Assembly (NCBI GenBank): GCA_011390535.1
Contig: JAABSF010000002.1
Span: forward strand, 1 to 38,940
DNA: 38,940 nucleotides
From: Deltaproteobacteria bacterium
GTDB taxonomy: Bacteria; Myxococcota_A; Polyangia; HGW-17; SLPX01
Direction: 5' to 3'
Shown here: positions 10,949 to 18,257 of the stretch, piece by piece
Layout of the letters: each line of letters begins with the position of its first letter
Position numbering within the stretch: position 1 is the stretch's first letter
The notes under the pieces: generated by a model
Database searches by the model: none
Told to the model about the DNA's origin: nothing
What the model saw: the letters and a program-made list of their open reading frames with translations, nothing else
Program-made: the position numbers and the translations under genes

Positions 10949-11809
10949 ATGACTCAAAAAGAAAATACTGTATTTGCTACATCTTTGTTATTGGATCTTC
11001 TCCCTAAGAAAACCTATACACGTTTAGCAGAGTTAGGTGGCAGGGTTCCAATACCCAGGATTTTTAGAAGAACTGCTTATGATCTTTTTTCTCGTTTATA
11101 CAATATAAACAAAGGTGAGATAGGGGGCGATCTAAGTGATTATGAATGTTTTGATGATTTTTTTACTAGAAAATTGCCCAGCGGTTGTAGAGATATAAAG
11201 ACTCATGAGAGTTTGTTTATAAGCCCTTCGGATTCACAAGTGGTAAGCGTTGGAAAGGTGTCACAAGGGGCAATGTTACAGGCCAAAGGAATGTTTTATA
11301 AGGCAGAAGATCTTCTAGGATCAAAGAAACTGGCCGATGAATTTGAAGGCGGAGATGTTTTAACCCTCTATCTCCGCCCTCGGGATTACCATCGCGTTCA
11401 TTTTCCGGTGTCCGGTGTGGTGGACGAGGTTTGTTATATTCCGGGTAACCGATATCCGGTGATCCCAGCGGCCGTGAATTCAGTGAAAGGTCTCTATAGG
11501 AAAAACGAGAGGGTAGTGACGATACAAAGCAGTTCATTATTGGGCCGGGTGACAACTGTGATGGTTGCTGCCTTGGGTGTCGGCAATGTCTCTTTGAGTT
11601 GGGGTGCGAATGGGCCTGTATATACGGGTGAAAATGTAGATTTTTCCGGACTGGAAAATGTTGAAGTGGATGCCGGAGATGAGTTGGGAATTTTCCATTT
11701 GGGCTCTTCGGTGATAGTCTTGTTTCAGCGAGACAAAATTAAGTTGAAAAGTGTTGATGTTGGCGCAACAGTTCGAATCGGAGATGTGTTGGGAGAGAGA
11801 AAAACTTGA
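10949..11809 (+). CDS. psd: Phosphatidylserine decarboxylase
   Basis: 'YLRPRDYHRVHFPVSGVV', 'YPVIPAAVNSVKGLYRKNERV', C-terminal pyruvoyl-site region 'GIFHLGSSVIVLF'. Confidence 0.93.
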   Translation: MTQKENTVFATSLLLDLLPKKTYTRLAELGGRVPIPRIFRRTAYDLFSRLYNINKGEIGGDLSDYECFDDFFTRKLPSGCRDIKTHESLFISPSDSQVVSVGKVSQGAMLQAKGMFYKAEDLLGSKKLADEFEGGDVLTLYLRPRDYHRVHFPVSGVVDEVCYIPGNRYPVIPAAVNSVKGLYRKNERVVTIQSSSLLGRVTTVMVAALGVGNVSLSWGANGPVYTGENVDFSGLENVEVDAGDELGIFHLGSSVIVLFQRDKIKLKSVDVGATVRIGDVLGERKT

Positions 11810-11871
11810 GTTTTTTAGATGGATTGTGTTCATGAGTAAACGTACTGGTATTATATAGCATCTTGAGGGGA

Positions 11872-13995
11872 ATGGCGTTGAAGACTAGAAACAGACAGCT
11901 TGTGTTTACCAAAAGAGAGTTGCAAGAGATGGGGGCCACCATTCGGGGTGTGGAAGAACCTGAGAGGAAGAAAAAAAAGAAGAGAGGTTGGATGAGCGTG
12001 CCGGAAGACGGCACGAACGAGGAAGAAGAGGCCACAATATTTTCAGGTGAAGGTTCGGAAGCTTTTCGCGAGATGAGTGAAGTTTTGGAGGCTAGTGTAA
12101 ACAAGGCTTTTGATGCTTTGCCGGATTACACTCCTAATCTTCCCATGATGTCGGGGGGGACGTTGCAGGCTCTCGACAATGTCATAGCAGGGCTCTCGGA
12201 TGATGAGTATGCGGTATCAAATGAAAATGAAAGCGCTGAAGATGACTTTATCATTCCAATTACACTGGCAACAAAAGATGATTCGGGTTCTGATGAATCA
12301 ACACAGACTTTTCCACCGCCTGTGCCGGCACATTCAAAAAGCAATGGTGATGTTGATAAAGAAACAGCTTTCAGAGGAGATGGGCACTCGTCGACGACTA
12401 ATGTAAGCGGTGTTGTCGAAAAAGACGAAGCCCTGTTGGAAAAAGACGAGACGGTAAAGAAGAGCACCGGAGGTTTAGAAGAAAATACTGCAATCGTTGA
12501 GAAAACAGATGAGACAGAGAAAAACAAAGCTGAGGCGACAGGCTCTTTTGACAGCGTTTTTAAAGCGTTCTCCTCTTCCGGAGATGTTACTGCAACGAGC
12601 GGAGAGATTGCCTCACATAAGGAACAGGCAGAAGGTTTATTAGCAGGTGGGTCGTCATCGGGGCAAAGTCCGGTTGAGGCATCATTTCAAGATGACGAAG
12701 AGGAGGAGGATAAAGATGGTATTGTAAAAGGAACCAATATCAAAGGGTCGGATACAGTGCGTATTTATAGTGGTGCCTTGGTTAATGATGCACCAGCGCC
12801 GGCATTGGAAGATGAATCAGCCGAATTGTTGGAGCCGCCGCCGGTCCCGGAAGAAGAGAAACCGCCGCCACCACCGGTGCCCGAAGAAGAGAAACAATCG
12901 CCGCCGCCGCCGGTGCCCGAAGAAGAGGAAACATCGCCGCCGCCGCCGGTGCCTGAAGAAGAGGAAACATCGCCACCGCCGGTGCCCGAAGAAGAGAAAC
13001 AATCGCCTCCGCCGGTACCAGAAGATGATAAGAGGACGACCAAATCATTCCCTCCCCCGGTACCGCAAGGTAAACCTGCAGGCCAAGAACCCTTGTCGGC
13101 GGTGGAAGTGGTAGAATCGGAAGAAGGGGGTGGTGCTTCTGCTAAAGGTTTGAAGGGGGAGGATTCTCTCAATGAGAGCTCAAGGGAAAAAGCTTATGAA
13201 AAGCCCTCAGCCCCAAAGAAAAAGAAAAAAGCTAAGCGAAAAGCTAAAAAGAAGACTTGGTTTGAAGGGTTTTTCAATGATGATTACCTGCTGACACTTC
13301 CTTATGAAACCACTGATGTATCCATCATTGAAGCTGATTTTATTCAAAAGCAACTGGATCTTCCCAAAGAGAGCCGGTTACTGGATCTTGGCTGTGGATA
13401 TGGGCGTCATGCGGTGGAGATGGCTCGCAAGGGATATAACTTGGTTGGGTTGGATAGTTCTCTTCCAATGCTGATAAAAGCTGCAGAGTTAGGCGAGCAA
13501 TATGGTGTGGAAGTCAATTTCATGCATGGTGACATGAAAGACATGAGTTTTGAAAATAAGTTTGATGGAGTTTATTGTTTTAATACAAGCTTTGGGTATT
13601 TTGACGATGATCTAAACAAGAAGGTCTTAGGACAGATATTTAATGCGCTGAATCCCGGTGGCCGGTTTCTTTTAGAGGTAGTAAATAGAGATTTTATTTT
13701 GACCGATTTACCCCTCAGGGTGTGGTGGGAGGGGAACGGTTGTGTGGTCATGGAGGAGGTGGAGTTTAATTATTTTACAAGCAGGATCGAATCAAATCGT
13801 TCGGTTGTATTTAATGATGGTCGGCAGGTGGATCACAACCTGTCTATTCGTGTTTACAGTTTGCATGAGCTTGGCAGGTTGCTACATCAGTCCGGATTTG
13901 TTGTACGTTCAGTGACAGGTAATTTAGCTACTCCCGGAAGATTTTTTGGGCCTCATTCTCCTTACCTGATTATCAAGTCAGAAAGAAAAAAATAA
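11872..13995 (+). CDS. Class I SAM-dependent methyltransferase with long disordered N-terminal region
   Basis: C-terminal 'SRLLDLGCGYGRHAVEMARKGYNLVGLDSSLPML' (motif I) and 'FDGVYCFNTSFGYF'. About 450 residues of acidic/Pro-rich sequence precede it. Start (ATG 11872 or TTG 11863) is uncertain. Confidence 0.85.
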   Translation: MALKTRNRQLVFTKRELQEMGATIRGVEEPERKKKKKRGWMSVPEDGTNEEEEATIFSGEGSEAFREMSEVLEASVNKAFDALPDYTPNLPMMSGGTLQALDNVIAGLSDDEYAVSNENESAEDDFIIPITLATKDDSGSDESTQTFPPPVPAHSKSNGDVDKETAFRGDGHSSTTNVSGVVEKDEALLEKDETVKKSTGGLEENTAIVEKTDETEKNKAEATGSFDSVFKAFSSSGDVTATSGEIASHKEQAEGLLAGGSSSGQSPVEASFQDDEEEEDKDGIVKGTNIKGSDTVRIYSGALVNDAPAPALEDESAELLEPPPVPEEEKPPPPPVPEEEKQSPPPPVPEEEETSPPPPVPEEEETSPPPVPEEEKQSPPPVPEDDKRTTKSFPPPVPQGKPAGQEPLSAVEVVESEEGGGASAKGLKGEDSLNESSREKAYEKPSAPKKKKKAKRKAKKKTWFEGFFNDDYLLTLPYETTDVSIIEADFIQKQLDLPKESRLLDLGCGYGRHAVEMARKGYNLVGLDSSLPMLIKAAELGEQYGVEVNFMHGDMKDMSFENKFDGVYCFNTSFGYFDDDLNKKVLGQIFNALNPGGRFLLEVVNRDFILTDLPLRVWWEGNGCVVMEEVEFNYFTSRIESNRSVVFNDGRQVDHNLSIRVYSLHELGRLLHQSGFVVRSVTGNLATPGRFFGPHSPYLIIKSERKK
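12832..13068 (+). repeat. In-frame Pro/Glu tandem repeat, PPPPVPEEE(K/E)-type
   Basis: 'EPPPVPEEEKPPPPPVPEEEKQSPPPPVPEEEETSPPPPVPEEEETSPPPVPEEEKQSPPPVPEDDK' at protein level; near-identical 'ccggtgcccgaagaagag' units at DNA level. Confidence 0.9.
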
Positions 13996-14022
13996 TAAGA
14001 GATGCGATGATGTAACAGTGGA

Positions 14023-14775
14023 TCATCCTTCTATATAAGGGCAATCGAAGCCTTTGGCTTTGAGTTGTGAACAAAGCTTTTTTCTGGCTCTCTCTGCGAT
14101 TTGACGCGCTCTCTCTCTGCTCACACCAAACTCGTTACCTATTTCCGCGAGGGAGCGTGGTTTATCTGCAAGAAAACGTGAATCAGCAATAAATCGTTCT
14201 CTTACATCTAATTCTCTTAACGCGTTTCCAACAGCTTGTTTCAAACGTTCTCTCTCTTGTGAAAAGATAGCTTCTTTTTCAACTCCTTCTTTTGTAGGTA
14301 TGTCGGTTTGACGAATTAAGTCTAAAGAAACATCTCTTTTTGGTGCGTCCGGCGCTGAGGAGCTTCCAAGCAATCGTCTCTCCGCCCTGGTTGTTCCTCG
14401 GGCGGATACACTGCGTGATCTTGCAATGCATTGTCTTATTGCATCACGAATCCACCACGCAGCATAGGTCACAAGCCGCGTCTTTCGATCAGGATCAAAG
14501 CGTTTTACTGCTTCCGCCAAGCCTAAATTTCCAGCTTGCACGAGCTCATTGAGATCGCAACCGTAGCGTCTGTATTCCAAGGCAACTTTGACCACATATC
14601 TGAGGTTTGCCAAAATGAGTTTTTCAGCAGCTGATGAGTCATTTTCATCTCTTAATCTGCGTGCCAGCTCCAGTTCTTCTTCTGTTGATATTGGATGATA
14701 ACGAGCGGCAAGAGAGAGATAGAAAGAAAATCCGTCACGAAGTTCGTTGGTTTTCGGATTTTTTGCAAGAACCAT
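14023..14775 (-). CDS. rpoH: RpoH-like (sigma-32 type) sigma factor
   Basis: 'LILANLRYVVKVALEYRRYGCDLNELVQAGNLGLAEAVKRFDP', 'TYAAWWIRDAIRQCI', 'TTRAERRLL' (cf. RpoH TKAQRKLF), region 4 'SLAEIGNEFGVSRERARQI'. Confidence 0.88.
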   Translation of the reverse strand: MVLAKNPKTNELRDGFSFYLSLAARYHPISTEEELELARRLRDENDSSAAEKLILANLRYVVKVALEYRRYGCDLNELVQAGNLGLAEAVKRFDPDRKTRLVTYAAWWIRDAIRQCIARSRSVSARGTTRAERRLLGSSSAPDAPKRDVSLDLIRQTDIPTKEGVEKEAIFSQERERLKQAVGNALRELDVRERFIADSRFLADKPRSLAEIGNEFGVSRERARQIAERARKKLCSQLKAKGFDCPYIEG

Positions 14776-14821
14776 GATTTTAACCTCACTGTAAAATGTT
14801 CAGAGAGGTGTACTTGCAAAA
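14761..14821 (-). promoter_or_regulatory. Candidate RNA thermometer / translational hairpin of rpoH-like gene
   Basis: mRNA sense: UUUUGCAAG UAC ACCUCUCUG aacauuuua CAGUGAGGU uaaaaucAUGguu CUUGCAAAA. Inner 9-position stem (one U-U mismatch) covers the SD GUGAGGU; outer perfect 9-bp stem pairs the leader with codons 3-5. Confidence 0.5.
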
Positions 14822-14893
14822 GTTGTACCGAGGATGTAACGACATAAAAAAGCTTGTATATCAGGAGGTTTCAACAAAATAAAGAGAATCAAC

Positions 14894-14912
14894 AATTTGC
14901 GCAGCGCAAATT
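14894..14912. repeat. Palindrome AATTTGCGC-A-GCGCAAATT
   Basis: Perfect 9-bp arms around a single central base, in the intergenic region between the rpoH-like and activator genes. Confidence 0.7.
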
Positions 14913-14946
14913 TTACGCCAATCGTCCTGGTGGCGCATATTTTGCG
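14905..14946. promoter_or_regulatory. Back-to-back sigma-54-like -24/-12 elements forming an imperfect inverted repeat
   Basis: Minus strand TGGCGTAAAATTTGCG (14920-14905), plus strand TGGCGCATATTTTGCG (14931-14946). Both show GG-N10-GC spacing; 13 of 16 positions are shared. Confidence 0.3.
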
Positions 14947-14953
14947 TGGTGTT

Positions 14954-16339
14954 TCAGGGTTGGGACATTTGATCTTTTCTATACAGTTTCATCTTGTATT
15001 GGATTTTTCGTTTGCTAATCCCAAGAATCTCAGATGCCTTTTTTGTGGATCCTCCCACCAACTCCAGGGTTTTTTCGATCGCATAGCGTTCAATCTCTTT
15101 AAGTGAAGAACCTGGAATAATTGGGTTTTCTGTTGTGGTTTTTTGAGAGAGATAAGGGGGCAAGTGTTCTTCTTGTATTCGAGGGCCATTGACTAAAACT
15201 ACGGCTCTTTGGATTGCATTTTCCAATTCGCGGACATTTCCAGGCCAGTGATAGGACATCAGAGCTGAAATTGCGTCATCTGCGAAACCCATTATCTCTT
15301 TATTGTTTTCCCTGCAAAATCGCTTCAAAAAGTACATGCATAACAATGGAATATCTTTTGGTTTTTCTCTTAATGCGGGTACATGAAGAGAAATAACATT
15401 TAATCTGTAGAACAGATCTTCGCGAAATTTCCCTTTTTTTACAGATGTTGGAAGATCTTTATTTGTTGCGGCAAGGATACGAATGTCCACATCGATTGTT
15501 TCAGTGCCTCCTACCCGCTGGAATTTTCGTTCTTGGAGAAACCGAAGCAGCTTTACTTGGGTGCCCAGCGGGATTTCCACCACTTCATCCAATAGCAAAG
15601 TTCCTTTGTCTGCGAGCCGAAAGTGCCCTTCATGTCTTTGAACGGCTCCTGAAAAAGCTCCTTTTTCATGTCCAAAAAGCTCGCTCTCTAAGATCCCTTC
15701 AGCGAGTGCGGCACAGTTCAAGGTCACAAAAGGACCGTTGTTTCGAGGACTGTTGTTGTGAATAGCTCTGGCTACAAGCTCTTTTCCGGTGCCGCTTTCC
15801 CCGCAAATAAGTACTGAAGCCTGACTTGGCGCAATTTGCTTTATTGCCCGGTAAAGAGTGTGCATTGGTCCACTAGTCCCAATCAAACCGGAAAAACCCT
15901 CTTCTCCGTCTTCGAAAATCTGCTGTGTTGATTCTTGAGAGAGGCTGCTATTCCTACGCTTTAGTGCTTTTTCTATACTGTCGATGAGAGCATTTTCTTC
16001 TACCGGCGTTCTGAGGAAATCTGAGGCTCCGTCTTTTACTGCTTGAACAGCATCAGTCCATGAACAGGTCTTGTCCATGAAAATTACCGCAATATCAGGG
16101 TCCATTTCCTTTAGTTTCTTTAGTAAACGACGGCCCCATATCCCTTGAGTGTGGTAACATGAAAGAACCAGATCCGGACGGAACGCAGCAAACTTCTCTA
16201 ATGCCTTGAATCCGTCTACGGCGCTTTCTACTTCGTGATCAAAACGTTCCAACAGATCCTTTGTTTCACGACGCAATGTTTTTGCGCCGATGACAAGAAG
16301 TATTCTCCCCTGTGTCTTGCTGTTTATCTCAAAAGTCAT
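14954..16339 (-). CDS. NtrC-family sigma-54-dependent activator with degenerate receiver domain
   Basis: AAA+ 'GESGTGKELVARAIH', 'ESELFGHEKGAFSGAVQRHEGHFRLADKGTLLLDEV', Fis HTH 'TKKASEILGISKRKIQYKMK'. N-terminal REC-like fold. Confidence 0.95.
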   Translation of the reverse strand: MTFEINSKTQGRILLVIGAKTLRRETKDLLERFDHEVESAVDGFKALEKFAAFRPDLVLSCYHTQGIWGRRLLKKLKEMDPDIAVIFMDKTCSWTDAVQAVKDGASDFLRTPVEENALIDSIEKALKRRNSSLSQESTQQIFEDGEEGFSGLIGTSGPMHTLYRAIKQIAPSQASVLICGESGTGKELVARAIHNNSPRNNGPFVTLNCAALAEGILESELFGHEKGAFSGAVQRHEGHFRLADKGTLLLDEVVEIPLGTQVKLLRFLQERKFQRVGGTETIDVDIRILAATNKDLPTSVKKGKFREDLFYRLNVISLHVPALREKPKDIPLLCMYFLKRFCRENNKEIMGFADDAISALMSYHWPGNVRELENAIQRAVVLVNGPRIQEEHLPPYLSQKTTTENPIIPGSSLKEIERYAIEKTLELVGGSTKKASEILGISKRKIQYKMKLYRKDQMSQP

Positions 16340-16582
16340 GGGTTTTTTCTCATGAATCCTTTGATTTCAATAAGCTGTTGGTGGCTTTTTGAACCTTGAT
16401 TTGTTCAGAGCGAAAAATTTTCGCATCTGTTTATTATCACTTAATGTTACGAAAACCAAGGGAGATAAAAAATGATATAGCGGGAGTGCTGTTCTGTGAA
16501 TTAGGACTGTCCACTCGGCCTAGCTTCGACTTTTAGCCACGGTCTTTGTCTACATTATATCCAATTTTTGAAAACCGCGCCC

Positions 16583-16639
16583 ATAGAGTGGTAAAAATCT
16601 GGTATTTTGAATGGATACAAGTAAAATGTACCACTCTAT
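16583..16639. repeat. Perfect 11-bp inverted repeat in divergent intergenic region
   Basis: ATAGAGTGGTA (16583-16593) and TACCACTCTAT (16629-16639), 35-nt spacer. Confidence 0.7.
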
Positions 16640-16728
16640 CCCGAAAAAAGGGGAGGGAAAGAAGTACAGAAAAGAGACAGAAGAAAAAGAATTGATTTTT
16701 TAAACGAGAACCGGAGAGGTCATGAAAT

Positions 16729-17451
16729 ATGATGGAATGTTTTTTTCAGAACCCGTCTTTAAGGGGTCTTGCTAGGTTGGAAAAACTCCGGCTCAGCGGA
16801 ATACTATGTGTTTTTGTTTTCCTGTCTGTTGGGTTTGTGTCGTGCAAACAACCGGTGCAAGGGCCCCAAGATACTGTGAAAGCTTATGTTTTGGCTATCA
16901 AACAAAATGATACCGACAGGGCTTATTCGTTGCTTTCAGAAGGTTTGCGGGAAAGATGTACCCGCAGACAGTTTAAGCGCAACTTGAAACAAGCAAGGAA
17001 AAAGAACAAGAAAGAGTTAGAAACTCTATTAAACAAACCGAAAAATATTCAACACACCGCTTCGGTGGATCTTGGGTCCGGTGATAAGCTTCTTTTAGAA
17101 AAAGAAGGAGGTGTGTGGCGTGTTGTAAGTGAACCGTTTTCCTTTTATGGACAGAAGACACCTAGAGAGGCTCTGAGATCTTTTGTGAGGGCGTTGGAGC
17201 GGAAGCGGTATGAGGTTCTTCTTAAGTTTGCTCCAAGGCAGTGGCGCAAACAAATGGAAGTAAAGGATATCAAAAGGTTGTATGAAGGAGAGAGAGCAAA
17301 AAAGACTAGAGTTTTGGTAGCTAATTTGAAAAAGAGCTTGGATAATAGAATAGAGATCAGTGGCGACAAAGCTGTGATGTTGTATGGAGATAATCAGCAG
17401 GTCAGGTTTGCCAAAGAAGAGGGTGTCTGGAAAATTGTGGGTTTTGAGTAA
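16729..17451 (+). CDS. Putative lipoprotein with two tandem NTF2/DUF4878-like units
   Basis: Lipobox-like 'VGFVSC'; 'QDTVKAYVLAIKQNDTDRAYSLLSEGLRERC' and 'PREALRSFVRALERKRYEVLLKFAPRQWR...VRFAKEEGVWKIVGFE'. Confidence 0.75.
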   Translation: MMECFFQNPSLRGLARLEKLRLSGILCVFVFLSVGFVSCKQPVQGPQDTVKAYVLAIKQNDTDRAYSLLSEGLRERCTRRQFKRNLKQARKKNKKELETLLNKPKNIQHTASVDLGSGDKLLLEKEGGVWRVVSEPFSFYGQKTPREALRSFVRALERKRYEVLLKFAPRQWRKQMEVKDIKRLYEGERAKKTRVLVANLKKSLDNRIEISGDKAVMLYGDNQQVRFAKEEGVWKIVGFE

Positions 17452-17508
17452 CTCTGTTATCAGGGCTTGAAAAATTTTCACGATCTGGGTTTTTGTGCTA
17501 AGTGTTTG

Positions 17509-17533
17509 TTTTTTCTTATGGTTTAAGAAAAAA
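17509..17533. repeat. A/T-rich 10-bp hairpin TTTTTTCTTA / TAAGAAAAAA
   Basis: Perfect arms 17509-17518 and 17524-17533 with 5-nt loop. Could be a terminator for the upstream lipoprotein gene. Confidence 0.5.
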
Positions 17534-17558
17534 AAAGGTTTTAGAGTTTGTGGTTTGG

Positions 17559-17650
17559 AATAGACATGACAGATGTTTCACAGATCGTTCTAAAAAGTAA
17601 GAGAATGGCAGAGCGACGATCCATTATAGAGATCGGGTTTTTTGTCTATT
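17559..17650 (+). ncRNA. Candidate structured RNA element
   Basis: Nested stems AATAGACA/TGTCTATT (17559-17566 with 17643-17650) enclosing GATCGT/ACGATC (17583-17588 with 17616-17621); no ORF covers it. Confidence 0.2.
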
Positions 17651-17719
17651 ATATCGGGAGCTTAGAGTAACAGCGGCAAAAAAAACAGCTCTCTGGGCTT
17701 GCCTGGTCTATGGATTGCA

Positions 17720-17750
17720 TATAAAATTGAAGTGAGACTTTAATTTTATA
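17720..17750 (+). promoter_or_regulatory. 14-bp leader hairpin immediately upstream of the small-ORF ribosome-binding site
   Basis: TATAAAATTGAAGT-GAG-ACTTTAATTTTATA; all pairs Watson-Crick except one G-U. Followed by GGAG (17754-17757) and ATG 17765. Confidence 0.5.
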
Positions 17751-17764
17751 CTCGGAGAAAGATC

Positions 17765-17938
17765 ATGTTGGATGCATGGATCATCGAACAGATAAAAAAG
17801 GAAGAAGAAGGAACACACGAGCACAGAGATCAACCTCAAGTTCAGATTGATCTTCCAGTGGATTATGAAGAGAGAACCCGAAAGGAAGATCGAGATAAAT
17901 CTGATCGTGGGGTGACCATCGTAGATTATACGGTCTGA
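17765..17938 (+). CDS. Small conserved protein (57 aa), absent from supplied ORF track
   Basis: MLDAWIIEQIKKEEEGTHEHRDQPQVQIDLPVDYEERTRKEDRDKSDRGVTIVDYTV; SD GGAG at 7-nt spacing; terminator after the stop. Resembles short 'M-D-x-W/Y-I-I-x-x-I...GV-x-I-x-D' proteins I recall from Myxococcota and related genomes. Confidence 0.75.
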   Translation: MLDAWIIEQIKKEEEGTHEHRDQPQVQIDLPVDYEERTRKEDRDKSDRGVTIVDYTV

Positions 17939-17958
17939 TTTTTTTGTTTGAAGCTTCA

Positions 17959-17998
17959 AGCCCGGGCGATTCAATGTAGTCATCCGGGTTATTTTTTT
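17959..17998 (+). terminator. Rho-independent terminator candidate
   Basis: AGCCCGG (17959-17965) with CCGGGTT (17984-17990), then seven Ts (17992-17998). Confidence 0.55.
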
Positions 17999-18175
17999 GG
18001 TCAAAGCGGGTTTGCCTTTTTAAGCTATGTATTTTTAAAAACGCCTGTGGATGTTATTGTTTTAAAAGCTTGGTAGGGAAGTTATTTATAGGGATCTTGC
18101 AGTTAACAAAGAAGGGTCGAAGTAGATCGGTGTGAATCTGCCGAAGGCTTTTTTGTGTGAGCCTTTATGTTGAGT

Positions 18176-18199
18176 TATTCATAATATGTCTTATGAATA
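18176..18199. repeat. 8-bp hairpin TATTCATA / TATGAATA
   Basis: Perfect arms with 8-nt loop, upstream of the 227-aa lipoprotein ORF. Confidence 0.5.
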
Positions 18200-18257
18200 T
18201 TATCTTAAGGCTCGTCTAATAAATGAACAAACTGGAACCGACTGAATAGTCGTTTCG

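Noticed and set aside
12832-13068. CRISPR-like repetition
   Set aside because: Repeats are contiguous, in-frame coding units without spacers; no cas genes in the window.
12765-13172. Minus-strand ORF with Ser/Gly/Thr repeats (SSSGTGGGG) and related ORFs in other frames
   Set aside because: They are shadow frames of the Pro/Glu repeat in the methyltransferase gene; no RBS or homology.
14894-14946. Ordinary rho-independent terminator for the NtrC-type activator
   Set aside because: Stems are strong but neither side is followed by a clear T-run in the transcription direction; kept as an alternative, not the main call.
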